Assembly: GCA_934646115.1 (NCBI GenBank)
Contig: CAKUEM010000014.1
Location: forward strand, 1 to 37,134
Reading direction: 5' to 3'
Source of the DNA: an uncultured Oscillospiraceae bacterium
GTDB taxonomy: Bacteria; Bacillota; Clostridia; Oscillospirales; JAAYXM01
Length of the DNA: 37,134 bases
Shown in pieces: positions 18,249 through 27,141 of the stretch. The first letter of the stretch is position 1; every line of letters starts with the position of its first letter. Under the pieces are notes generated by a model. The model saw nothing but the letters and a program-made list of their open reading frames with translations. It was not told where the DNA came from and made no database searches. The translations under genes and the position numbers were made by a program.

Positions 18249-19238
18249 ATGAAAATCATCGTAGACGCGATGGGGGGCGACCACGCACCGGGCGAGATCG
18301 TTGCGGGGACGCTTTCCGCATGCAAAAAATTCAACATCGAGGCGGTTCTGGTCGGGCGCGAGGACGCGCTGCGCCCGCTGATCCCGCAGGATGCGGCGGG
18401 GGTTTCGATCCTGCCGGCGGCGGACGTGATCGGCATGGAGGACGACCCGACGGCGCTGCTTAAAACAAAAAAAGAAAGCTCTATGGCGGTGGCGCTGCGC
18501 GCGCTGAAGGACGGTGCGGGCGATGCGCTGGTTTCCGCGGGCAGCACCGGCGCGCTGCTTGTCGGCGCAACGATGATTGTGCGGCGCATTCCGGGCATTC
18601 GGCGTGCGGCGCTGGCGCCGCTCTTGCCGACCGCACAGGGCAACGCGCTTTTGATCGATTGCGGCGCGAATGTTGAGTGTACGCCCGAATATCTGCTGCA
18701 ATTTGCCACGATGGGCGCGCATTATATGCAGTCGGTCCTCGGCGTTGCGCAGCCGCGCGTGGGGCTGCTCAATAACGGCGCGGAGGAGCATAAGGGTATG
18801 CCGCTGCAGCAGGAGACGTATCAGCTGCTCAAGACCGCGCCCGTGAATTTCATCGGGAATATCGAGGGGCGCGACGTGCCGCTCGGCGCGGCGGATGTGA
18901 TCGTTGCGGACGGATTTACCGGGAACATCCTGCTCAAGACCATGGAGGGCGTGGGGCTGCTTTTTGCGGGCGAGCTGAAATCAATTTTTCTGAAAAATGC
19001 GGCATCGAAGCTTGCGGCGCTTCTCGTGCGCGATGGCATCCGCTCTTTTAAAAAGAAGATGGATTATAACGAAACGGGCGGCGCGCCGCTGCTCGGCATT
19101 GCAAAGCCGGTGATCAAGGCGCACGGCTCGTCGAAGGCGAAAACGTTTGAAAGCGCGATCGCGCAGGCGGTCACTTATGTGGAGCAGGGCGTGATCGACA
19201 AAATCGCGCGCAGCGTGGAGAGCGGGGCTGAGGCATGA
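18249..19238 (+). CDS. plsX: Phosphate acyltransferase PlsX
   Basis: PlsX converts acyl-ACP and phosphate to acyl-phosphate, the acyl donor for PlsY at the start of phospholipid synthesis; it is a peripheral membrane enzyme. The 329-residue protein opens IIVDAMGGDHAP and shows SAGSTGALLVGA, LIDCGANVEC and VADGFTGNILLK, all family hallmarks. ATG 18249 has AGGAG eight bases upstream; the frame is open from 18231 but that start overlaps the trmFO stop and lacks a site. Its stop overlaps the acpP start (ATGA). Usually fabD and fabG stand between plsX and acpP in Bacillus; they are missing here. Confidence 0.96.
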   Translation: MKIIVDAMGGDHAPGEIVAGTLSACKKFNIEAVLVGREDALRPLIPQDAAGVSILPAADVIGMEDDPTALLKTKKESSMAVALRALKDGAGDALVSAGSTGALLVGATMIVRRIPGIRRAALAPLLPTAQGNALLIDCGANVECTPEYLLQFATMGAHYMQSVLGVAQPRVGLLNNGAEEHKGMPLQQETYQLLKTAPVNFIGNIEGRDVPLGAADVIVADGFTGNILLKTMEGVGLLFAGELKSIFLKNAASKLAALLVRDGIRSFKKKMDYNETGGAPLLGIAKPVIKAHGSSKAKTFESAIAQAVTYVEQGVIDKIARSVESGAEA

Positions 19239-19471
19239 TTTTTTCGCAGTTACAGGAGATTTTGGCGGAGCTGTTTGACACGACGTCGGATGCGATCGCG
19301 ATGAATACGGATTTTTTAGAGGATCTGGACGCGGATTCGCTGGATATTATGGAATTTATCATGATTTTAGAAGAAGAATTTGATTTTGAGGATCTGGATC
19401 AGATGGATCTTTCGCCCTATCGCACGGTGGGCGATGTGGTAGAATTTCTGGAAAGGAGCGGGCGCAGTTGA
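19235..19471 (+). CDS. acpP: Acyl carrier protein
   Basis: ACP carries growing fatty acyl chains on a phosphopantetheine arm and is the acyl source for PlsX. The 78-residue acidic protein has the attachment motif LDADSLDIMEF with Ser35, and the length and net charge expected. ATG 19235 overlaps the plsX stop by four bases, and the gene's own stop overlaps the rnc TTG. The sequence is rather divergent from the Bacillus ACP (for example AMNTDFLEDLDADSLD), so an ACP with a specialised role is possible, but the plsX-acpP-rnc setting favours the fatty-acid ACP. Confidence 0.92.
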   Translation: MIFSQLQEILAELFDTTSDAIAMNTDFLEDLDADSLDIMEFIMILEEEFDFEDLDQMDLSPYRTVGDVVEFLERSGRS

Positions 19472-20139
19472 AAAAGCTTGAGGATGTGATCGGGCATCAT
19501 TTTAAAAATCCGGAGCTGCTGCTCACTGCGCTGACGCACAGCTCGTTTGCCAACGAGGCGAAGGAGAAGCGCTGGCAAAACAATGAGCGGCTTGAATTTT
19601 TGGGCGATTCGGTGCTTGGCGTGATCACAACGAGTTATTTATACCGCAAATATCCGAACGTGATGGAGGGCGAGCTGACCAAAATGCGCGCCAGCCTGGT
19701 TTGCGAGGGCTCGCTTTGCGAATGCGCGCGCGGCATCGGGCTGGGCGATTATCTGCGGCTTGGCAAGGGCGAGGAATCCGGCGGCGGCAGAAAGCGCGAT
19801 TCAATTCTTGCCGATGCGTTTGAGGCGCTGATCGGCGCGCTGTATCTCGACGCGGGCGAGCCGGTCGCGCGGAAATTCGTGCACCGCTTCGTGCTGGAGC
19901 GTCGGCATGAGGACGGCACGGCGGGCGATTATAAAACTACGCTGCAGGAGATCGTGCAGAAAAATCACGGCGAGGTGCTGTCTTATCGCCTGCTCGGCAC
20001 GGACGGACCGGATCATGAAAAAAGCTTTCTTGTGGAGGTGCTGCTTAACAGCAACGTGATCGGGCACGGCAAGGGGCATAGTAAAAAAGAGGCGGAACAG
20101 ATGGCGGCGAAGGAAGCGCTGGAGCTGATGGGGCTGTGA
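19468..20139 (+). CDS. rnc: Ribonuclease III
   Basis: RNase III cleaves double-stranded RNA, matures rRNA precursors and regulates mRNAs. The 223-residue protein has the catalytic signature NERLEFLGDSVL (about residues 39-50), a second acidic cluster in DAFEALIGALYLDAG and a C-terminal double-stranded RNA-binding domain (about 155-223, ending in a KKEAEQMAAKEAL helix). The start is a TTG that overlaps the acpP stop (TTGA), with AAAGGAG 12 to 16 bases before it. It sits between acpP and the radical SAM gene and overlaps the latter's GTG by four bases. Confidence 0.96.
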   Translation: MKKLEDVIGHHFKNPELLLTALTHSSFANEAKEKRWQNNERLEFLGDSVLGVITTSYLYRKYPNVMEGELTKMRASLVCEGSLCECARGIGLGDYLRLGKGEESGGGRKRDSILADAFEALIGALYLDAGEPVARKFVHRFVLERRHEDGTAGDYKTTLQEIVQKNHGEVLSYRLLGTDGPDHEKSFLVEVLLNSNVIGHGKGHSKKEAEQMAAKEALELMGL

Positions 20140-21158
20140 GTTATCCGATCATCCCGATATTCATCCCGCATATCGGCTGCCCGCACGACTGCGTATTTTG
20201 CAACCAAAGGCGCATTGCGGGGGAAACACGCGCGCCGGAGCCGGAACAGGTTTCGGCGCAGCTTTTTGCGGCGTTTCAGGTTTCGGCGCGCGCGGAGGTG
20301 GCGTTTTACGGCGGCAGCTTCACCGCGATCGAACCGGAGCGGCAGCGGGCGTATCTGTGCGCGGTCGCGCCGTTTTCCGGACAGGTATCCGGAATTCGCG
20401 TATCCACGCGCCCGGATGCGATCACGCCGGAGATCATCGCGCTGTTGCGTGAGGGCGGCGTGACGCTGGTCGAGCTGGGGGCGCAATCGATGGATGATGC
20501 GGTGCTCGAGGCTTCCGGGCGCGGGCATACCGCGGAGGACACGCGGCGTGCGGTCGCGCATTTGCGCGCGGCGGGAATGCCGTATGTGCTGCAAATGATG
20601 GTCGGGCTGCCGGGCGAGAAGGCGGGTTCGGCGCGGGAGACCGCGCGGGCGCTTGCCGCCCTGCACCCTGTGGGCGTGCGGGTGTATCCGACTGTGGTCG
20701 TGCGCGATACGCAGCTGGAGGCGCAGTGGCGCGCGGGCGCTTATGCGCCGCTCGAGGTTGAACGCGCGGTGGAGCTCTGCGCGCAGATCGCAGAAATTTT
20801 CGACGCGGCGGGCGTTCCGATCATTCGCATGGGGCTGAATCCCACGCGGGACCTGAGCGGGGGCGATGCGCTTGCGGGCGCATATCACCCGGCGTTTGGG
20901 CAGCTTGTTGCCGCGCGGCGGCGCTTTTTGCGTCTGCGTGCGTTGCTTTCGGGTCATGCGGGCGAGGCAGTCACGGTGTATGCCAATCCGCGCGTGCTTT
21001 CCGAGGTGGCGGGGCATCGCGGCGAAAACCGCGCGCGCCTTATCCGCGAATGCGGGATCAAAGCGCTGCGTATTTTGCCGGACGCTGCGCTTACGCCGCA
21101 GGAGATGCGTGTGGTGCATGGCAAATATTCACAAAATACGGGCGGCGAATTTGACTAA
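20136..21158 (+). CDS. Elp3-like radical SAM protein
   Basis: This 340-residue radical SAM enzyme has the cluster motif GCPHDCVFCNQ with Cys15, Cys19 and Cys22 binding a 4Fe-4S cluster. A glycine-rich AFYGGSFTAI and an RVSTRPDAI strand follow. The layout resembles the Elp3/COG1243-related group, but the C-terminal GNAT acetyltransferase domain of true Elp3 is absent, so tRNA wobble modification is only one possibility. GTG 20136 overlaps the rnc stop (GTGA). Related proteins commonly follow rnc in Clostridia, often before smc; smc is not present downstream here. No clear terminator is visible before the promoter at 21203. Confidence 0.85.
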   Translation: MSYPIIPIFIPHIGCPHDCVFCNQRRIAGETRAPEPEQVSAQLFAAFQVSARAEVAFYGGSFTAIEPERQRAYLCAVAPFSGQVSGIRVSTRPDAITPEIIALLREGGVTLVELGAQSMDDAVLEASGRGHTAEDTRRAVAHLRAAGMPYVLQMMVGLPGEKAGSARETARALAALHPVGVRVYPTVVVRDTQLEAQWRAGAYAPLEVERAVELCAQIAEIFDAAGVPIIRMGLNPTRDLSGGDALAGAYHPAFGQLVAARRRFLRLRALLSGHAGEAVTVYANPRVLSEVAGHRGENRARLIRECGIKALRILPDAALTPQEMRVVHGKYSQNTGGEFD

Positions 21159-21202
21159 GCGCGCATAAAAATATGGAAATTTGAGAAATATGTGTATGGA
21201 TG

Positions 21203-21231
21203 TTGACGAAACGCGAAGAATCTGCTATACT
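21203..21231 (+). promoter_or_regulatory. Strong promoter of the str operon
   Basis: TTGACG at 21203-21208 and TATACT at 21226-21231 are 17 bp apart, with TGC before the -10 (extended -10). It drives the L7Ae-like gene and the ribosomal genes after it, leaving a leader of about 70 nt. Confidence 0.85.
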
Positions 21232-21255
21232 TTCATATTGTGTTAATATACCATA

Positions 21256-21281
21256 ATGGCGTAATTATGAAATGATGCCAT
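21256..21281 (+). promoter_or_regulatory. Leader hairpin upstream of the L7Ae-like gene
   Basis: ATGGCGT at 21256-21262 pairs with ATGCCAT at 21275-21281 (seven pairs, one of them G-U) around a 12-nt loop, about 20 nt before the TGGAGGTT ribosome site. It may stabilise or regulate the transcript; no regulatory role is shown. Confidence 0.4.
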
Positions 21282-21309
21282 ATGGGCTGAGATCAATGGA
21301 GGTTATTTC

Positions 21310-21588
21310 ATGCTGACCGAGCTTGCGGGCTCTCATAAAGTAATTGGGCTCAAGCAAACGAAAAAAGCATTGCATGCGGGCGCTGTGCGCCGCGTATACC
21401 TTTCCGCAGACGCGGATATTCGCCTGCGAGAGGCGGTCGGGGCGCTTTGTGCCGAACGGCAGGTCGATGTTGTTTCGGTTGAGAGCATGGAAGAGCTGGG
21501 CCGCGCCTGCGGCATCCAGGTCGGTGCGGCGGTTGCCGCCGTCCTCGACGATACGCTTGATTTTCCCGGGGCTTCCCCGCGAAAATAG
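21310..21588 (+). CDS. rplGB: L7Ae/L30e-family ribosomal-type protein (YbxF-like)
   Basis: This 92-residue protein belongs to the L7Ae/L30e/S12e/Gadd45 family, RNA-binding proteins that recognise kink-turns. The family core is visible as a GLKQTKKAL segment, a hydrophobic strand RRVYLSADAD, and a C-terminal GRACGIQVGAAVAAV helix. Its position directly before rpsL matches YbxF of Bacillus, a kink-turn binding protein whose ribosomal role is not settled. TGGAGGTT precedes ATG 21310. It is the first gene after the strong promoter; rpoB and rpoC, usual upstream neighbours, are not here. Confidence 0.88.
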   Translation: MLTELAGSHKVIGLKQTKKALHAGAVRRVYLSADADIRLREAVGALCAERQVDVVSVESMEELGRACGIQVGAAVAAVLDDTLDFPGASPRK

Positions 21589-21614
21589 ATATTTTAAAAG
21601 AAAGGAGAAAGACA

Positions 21615-22040
21615 ATGCCTACAGTCAACCAATTGGTACGCAAGGGCAGAGAGGTCTCGGTCTATAAGTCTACCGCTCCGGCGCTGCTGAAGGGCTTCAA
21701 CTCTCTGAAGAAGAAGGAAACCGATCTCGCGTCTCCGCAAAAGCGTGGCGTGTGCACCGCAGTTCGTACGGCGACCCCGAAGAAGCCGAACTCCGCCCTG
21801 CGTAAGATCGCCCGTGTTCGCTTGACGAACGGGACCGAGGTTTCCGCTTACATCCCGGGCATCGGTCACAACCTGCAGGAGCATAGCGTTGTTATGATCC
21901 GCGGCGGCCGTGTTAAGGACCTCCCTGGTGTGCGTTACCACATCATCCGCGGCACGCTTGACACACAGGGCGTGAACAACCGCATGCAGGCTCGCTCCAA
22001 ATACGGTGCGAAGAAGCCGAAGGGCGCTGCTAAGAAGTAA
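21615..22040 (+). CDS. rpsL: 30S ribosomal protein S12
   Basis: S12 lies at the decoding centre and helps tRNA selection; it is the target of streptomycin-resistance mutations. The 141-residue protein starts PTVNQLVRKGRE and has the highly conserved TPKKPNSALRK and LPGVRYHIIRG blocks and a basic tail. The lysine in TPKKPNS is the usual streptomycin-sensitive form. AAGGAGAAAG precedes ATG 21615. Codon use shifts toward GGT, CGT and GTT compared with the genes to the left, as expected for high expression. Confidence 0.98.
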   Translation: MPTVNQLVRKGREVSVYKSTAPALLKGFNSLKKKETDLASPQKRGVCTAVRTATPKKPNSALRKIARVRLTNGTEVSAYIPGIGHNLQEHSVVMIRGGRVKDLPGVRYHIIRGTLDTQGVNNRMQARSKYGAKKPKGAAKK

Positions 22041-22074
22041 GCGACCCACCATGTTAAGACTTTTCCGCGCAATT

Positions 22075-22133
22075 GCAAGGCAAAGTCGATGCCTTGCCAG
22101 GCGTTTATATAGATTATATAAACCTCTTGGCAG
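22075..22133 (+). promoter_or_regulatory. Two overlapping, mutually exclusive hairpins between rpsL and rpsG
   Basis: Hairpin A pairs GCAAGGC (22075-22081) with GCCTTGC (22091-22097). Hairpin B pairs 22094-22100 with 22127-22133 and, above a small internal loop, GTTTATATA (22103-22111) with TATATAAAC (22115-22123). They share 22094-22097, so only one can form at a time. The rpsL-rpsG gap is the place where S7 represses the str operon in E. coli; whether this gap works that way is inference. Confidence 0.55.
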
Positions 22134-22235
22134 GCACAAACCAAGATCCGCCTACGGCACTGTCAGGTCATGCGACCTCAGGACGGGTTTTGGAGTACCT
22201 ATGAAATCATTACTCATATGAAGGAGGGAAGAGAC

Positions 22236-22706
22236 GTGCCAAGAAGAGGATTTGTCCCGAAGAGGGAGATTTTACCGGATCCGCTTTATAACTCGAAGCT
22301 GGTCACAAAGCTTGTCAACAGCATTATGTTAGACGGTAAGAAGGGCGTTGCCCAGAAGATCGTGTATGGTGCATTTGATATCGTCAAGGAAAAGACCGGG
22401 AAAGAGCCGCTTGAGGCGTTTACGGCAGCGATGGAGAACATCATGCCGGTCCTGGAGGTTAAGGCTCGCCGCGTCGGCGGTGCGACCTATCAGGTCCCGA
22501 TCGAAGTCCGTCCGGAAAGACGCCAGACCCTGGGTCTCCGCTGGCTGACCGCGTATTCGCGTGCGCGCAGCGAAAAGACCATGGCAGAGCGTTTGGCGGG
22601 CGAGATCGTCGATGCGATCAACGGCGTCGGCAGTTCGGTCAAGAAGCGTGAGGATACGCACAAGATGGCTGAGGCGAACAAGGCGTTTGCGCATTTCCGC
22701 TGGTAA
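22236..22706 (+). CDS. rpsG: 30S ribosomal protein S7
   Basis: S7 starts assembly of the 30S head and contacts the E-site tRNA. The 156-residue protein has the expected length and blocks: PRRGFVPKREILPDP, VNSIMLDGKKG, RRVGGATYQVPIEV and the C-terminal HKMAEANKAFAHFRW. The start is GTG 22236 with AAGGAGG seven bases upstream; the upstream open frame overlaps the structured spacer and has no site. It follows rpsL after an unusually long 195-bp gap. Confidence 0.98.
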   Translation: MPRRGFVPKREILPDPLYNSKLVTKLVNSIMLDGKKGVAQKIVYGAFDIVKEKTGKEPLEAFTAAMENIMPVLEVKARRVGGATYQVPIEVRPERRQTLGLRWLTAYSRARSEKTMAERLAGEIVDAINGVGSSVKKREDTHKMAEANKAFAHFRW

Positions 22707-22784
22707 TCCGTGGAAATCTGTGCCGCATGAATTCTATACCAGGCAAATTGGATTTTTACGATTACTAATGAAAGGAGAGGCAAG

Positions 22785-24866
<2,082 letters not shown>

Positions 24867-24895
24867 AATTTAACCACAATTTAAAAAAATAGTGG

Positions 24896-24924
24896 TTGCA
24901 ATCTTACGCATTTTACTATAGAAT
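24896..24924 (+). promoter_or_regulatory. Internal promoter of tuf
   Basis: TTGCAA at 24896-24901 and TAGAAT at 24919-24924 are 17 bp apart within the 130-bp fusA-tuf gap. It would give tuf extra transcription beyond the operon promoter, in keeping with the excess of EF-Tu over ribosomes. Confidence 0.6.
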
Positions 24925-24996
24925 AGTTTCTATCAGGGAGAGATCCCAACTCTGTCGTGAAGAAATGATTCAAAATATAAGGAGGATTAAGTTCTT

Positions 24997-26208
24997 ATGG
25001 CTAAGGAAAAATTTGAAAGATCCAAACCGCACGTTAACATTGGTACCATCGGTCACGTTGACCATGGTAAGACCACGCTGACCGCTGCGATCACCAAGGT
25101 TCTGGCTATGCAGGACGCGAATAAGGCGACCTACACCGCATACGATCAGATCGACAAGGCTCCGGAAGAGAAGGAGCGCGGCATCACCATCAACACCGCT
25201 CACGTTGAGTATCAGACCGACGCGCGCCACTATGCGCACGTTGACTGCCCGGGACATGCTGACTATGTTAAGAACATGATCACCGGTGCTGCGCAGATGG
25301 ACGGCGCGATCCTCGTTGTTTCCGCTGCAGACGGTCCGATGCCGCAGACCCGTGAGCACATCCTGCTTGCGCGTCAGGTTGGTGTGCCGAACATCGTTGT
25401 GTTCTTGAACAAGGTTGACCAGGTTGATGACGAGGAGCTGCTTGAGCTCGTTGAGATGGAAGTTCGTGACCTCCTCTCCTCGTATGACTTCCCGGGCGAC
25501 GAGATTCCGATCATCCGCGGCTCTGCGCTTGCGGTTGTTGAGAGCACGTCCACCGATATCAACGATCCGGTTTACAAGCCGATCCTTGACCTCATGAAGG
25601 CTGTTGACGAGTACATCCCGACTCCGGAGCGTAAGGCTGACCTGCCGTTCCTGATGCCGGTTGAGGACGTCTTCACCATTACCGGTCGTGGTACCGTTGC
25701 TACCGGTCGTGTTGAGCGTGGTCAGCTCAAGCTTTCTGAGGAAGTTGAGATCGTTGGTCTTTCCGACGAGAAGAAGAAGACCGTTGTTACCGGTATCGAG
25801 ATGTTCCGCAAGCTGCTTGACTATGCAGAGGCGGGCGACAACATCGGTGCTCTGCTCCGCGGTATCGCGAAGACCGATATCGAGCGCGGTCAGGTTCTTG
25901 CTAAACCGGGCACGATTCATCCGCACACCAAATTTAAGGGTCAGGTTTACGTTCTGACCAAGGAAGAGGGCGGTCGTCATAAGCCGTTCTTCTCCAACTA
26001 CCGTCCGCAGTTCTATTTCCGTACGACCGACGTTACCGGTGTTATCACCCTTCCGGAAGGCACCGAGATGTGCATGCCGGGCGACAACGTCGATATGGAT
26101 GTTGAGCTCATCACCCCGATCGCTATCGAAGAGGGTCTCCGCTTCGCTATCCGTGAAGGCGGCAGAACCGTTGGTTCGGGCGTTGTTATCGCGGTTGAGC
26201 AGAAGTAA
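24997..26208 (+). CDS. tuf: Translation elongation factor Tu
   Basis: EF-Tu delivers aminoacyl-tRNA to the ribosome as a GTP complex. The 403-residue protein has G1 GHVDHGKTTL, switch I RGITINTAHVEY, G3 DCPGHADYVKNM and G4 NKVD, followed by two beta-barrel domains ending in GGRTVGSGVV. AAGGAGG lies upstream of ATG 24997. Codon bias is the strongest in the window (GGT, CGT, GTT, AAG). It has its own promoter and a strong terminator and ends the str block. Confidence 0.98.
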   Translation: MAKEKFERSKPHVNIGTIGHVDHGKTTLTAAITKVLAMQDANKATYTAYDQIDKAPEEKERGITINTAHVEYQTDARHYAHVDCPGHADYVKNMITGAAQMDGAILVVSAADGPMPQTREHILLARQVGVPNIVVFLNKVDQVDDEELLELVEMEVRDLLSSYDFPGDEIPIIRGSALAVVESTSTDINDPVYKPILDLMKAVDEYIPTPERKADLPFLMPVEDVFTITGRGTVATGRVERGQLKLSEEVEIVGLSDEKKKTVVTGIEMFRKLLDYAEAGDNIGALLRGIAKTDIERGQVLAKPGTIHPHTKFKGQVYVLTKEEGGRHKPFFSNYRPQFYFRTTDVTGVITLPEGTEMCMPGDNVDMDVELITPIAIEEGLRFAIREGGRTVGSGVVIAVEQK

Positions 26209-26229
26209 TTTTGCTTAAATTACATGATT

Positions 26230-26265
26230 GCGATCCGGAAGCTTTGGCTTCCGGATCGCTTTTTT
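26230..26265 (+). terminator. Intrinsic terminator of tuf
   Basis: GCGATCCGGAAGC (26230-26242) and its perfect complement (26247-26259) form a 13-bp stem with a TTTG tetraloop, followed directly by six T residues. It lies about 20 bp after the tuf stop. Confidence 0.95.
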
Positions 26266-26686
26266 GCGCCTTGCTGCGAGAAGAGCATGCCGGAGATGAA
26301 AAAAGTGATGTCGCACTGTCCCTTCAAAAAAGATCTGATAGGTACTGAAATACTCCCGTTTAAATCATGTGTTTTATTGGTAATCAATTACGCAGCGCAC
26401 AGCTTGATGTTTTACGCTTAAATCCAGCCAGGGTATTGATATTATGCGTGTATTTTTCAAGATCTTCTTAGAATGCGTTTTCGAAAACGCATTTAAAGAG
26501 GATTACAGCGGGGGTGCTGCCGATTTTTGCGGAACAGACAAAAAACGCATGGAATTTGCCAGTAGCTGGCGCGTATGGTTGGTTGATCGCGCGAGAGGAG
26601 AACACAACTCATACAGCCACCGCGCTTACTCTTGTAAAAAGTGCACAAAATAAATGTGCAAATTTGCCAAAAAATCAATAATTATA
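26266..26686. other. Intergenic stretch without a supported gene
   Basis: About 420 bp. A 69-codon plus-strand frame at 26444-26653 lacks a ribosome binding site and includes a 22-bp perfect palindrome at 26472-26493, so I do not call it a gene. No RNA gene is recognised. Confidence 0.55.
26472..26493. repeat. 22-bp perfect palindrome
   Basis: The half-site AATGCGTTTTC is followed directly by its exact reverse complement, centred at 26482/26483. It could be an operator or a small stem. It lacks a T run and is not next to a promoter that I can see. Confidence 0.6.
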
Positions 26687-26714
26687 TTGACATTTCATGT
26701 GCTTGATGTATACT
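26687..26714 (+). promoter_or_regulatory. Strong promoter of the small transcription unit
   Basis: A perfect TTGACA at 26687-26692 and TATACT at 26709-26714 are 16 bp apart. An overlapping TATAAT at 26714-26719 has poorer spacing. The next terminator lies about 210 bp downstream. Confidence 0.8.
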
Positions 26715-26731
26715 ATAATCGTAAGGAACGA

Positions 26732-26747
26732 TCTAGAATCGTCTAGA
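26732..26747. promoter_or_regulatory. Tandem TCTAGA operator-like sites
   Basis: TCTAGA occurs at 26732-26737 and again at 26742-26747, ten bases apart (one helical turn), at or just past the predicted transcription start. This placement suits a repressor site, but no regulator is known. Confidence 0.35.
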
Positions 26748-26760
26748 ACAAAAAGAAAGG

Positions 26761-26824
26761 CGGTGAGTCCAATGGGCCAGGATGGGCAGTCTTTTAAAGC
26801 ACCGAGTCGATTGGTGCTTCACCG
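26761..26824 (+). ncRNA. Structured RNA that can mask a ribosome binding site
   Basis: AAGCACC (26797-26803) pairs perfectly with GGTGCTT (26813-26819) around a nine-base loop. Just outside it, CGGTG (26761-26765), part of the purine-rich ribosome site before the 21-codon frame, pairs with CACCG (26820-26824). The two stems could stack. When formed, they would hide the ribosome site. I cannot match this to a known RNA family. Confidence 0.4.
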
Positions 26825-26837
26825 TGACACGTTTTGA
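26772..26837 (+). CDS. Candidate 21-residue peptide
   Basis: ATG 26772 follows AAAGGCGGTGAG at suitable spacing, and the frame runs 21 codons to TGA at 26835 (MGQDGQSFKAPSRLVLHRDTF). The peptide is basic and has no signal or membrane segment. It is the only start with a good ribosome site in the short promoter-to-terminator unit. It may be a leader peptide, a small protein or a chance frame in a regulatory RNA. No family is recognised. Confidence 0.4.
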   Translation: MGQDGQSFKAPSRLVLHRDTF

Positions 26838-26923
26838 GTTTTTAGAGATGTGCGATTGATTTTAAGGAATGTGTAATCGTAAAAATTTGAAATTGCAAAA
26901 CTGTAAAACTGTGGAACTGGAAA

Positions 26924-26967
26924 GGCTTGTCACCTGTATGTGTTGCAGGTGGCAAGCCTCGTTTTTT
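26924..26967 (+). terminator. Intrinsic terminator of the small unit
   Basis: GGCTTGTCACCTG (26924-26936) pairs with 26946-26958 (13 bp with one G-U pair) around a nine-base loop, followed by six T residues at 26962-26967. It closes a transcript of about 250 nt begun at the 26687-26714 promoter. Confidence 0.9.
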
Positions 26968-27053
26968 ATTTTGATCCGCGGATTTACCGGGAAATTGCAC
27001 GCAGGCGGCTGCGGATTTTTTGAAAGACGCGTTGCGCTGTTTTTGCAATAAGG

Positions 27054-27100
27054 GCCGAAAGGGCTTTTGCCTGTATTGCGCAGGCAAAAGCCCTTTCGGC
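27054..27100. terminator. Perfect 20-bp hairpin between convergent units
   Basis: 27054-27073 and 27081-27100 are perfectly complementary with a seven-base loop. Neither side has a strong T run (minus-strand side CCTTATTGC), so it may be an atypical terminator for the minus-strand glycosidase gene, or an insulator between convergent transcripts. It lies about 40 bp past that gene's stop. Confidence 0.55.
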
Positions 27101-27141
27101 TACAAAAATTTATGTTACTATGATTTGCCTTTTTGCTTGCG

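Noticed and set aside
26224..26421. 65-codon frame just after tuf
   Set aside because: It starts at the tuf terminator and reads through the stem; no ribosome site.
26444..26653. 69-codon frame
   Set aside because: No ribosome site, and it contains a perfect palindrome; no family resemblance.
26842..27087. 81-codon minus-strand frame
   Set aside because: It overlaps both the small-unit terminator and the 20-bp stem, and composition is not gene-like.
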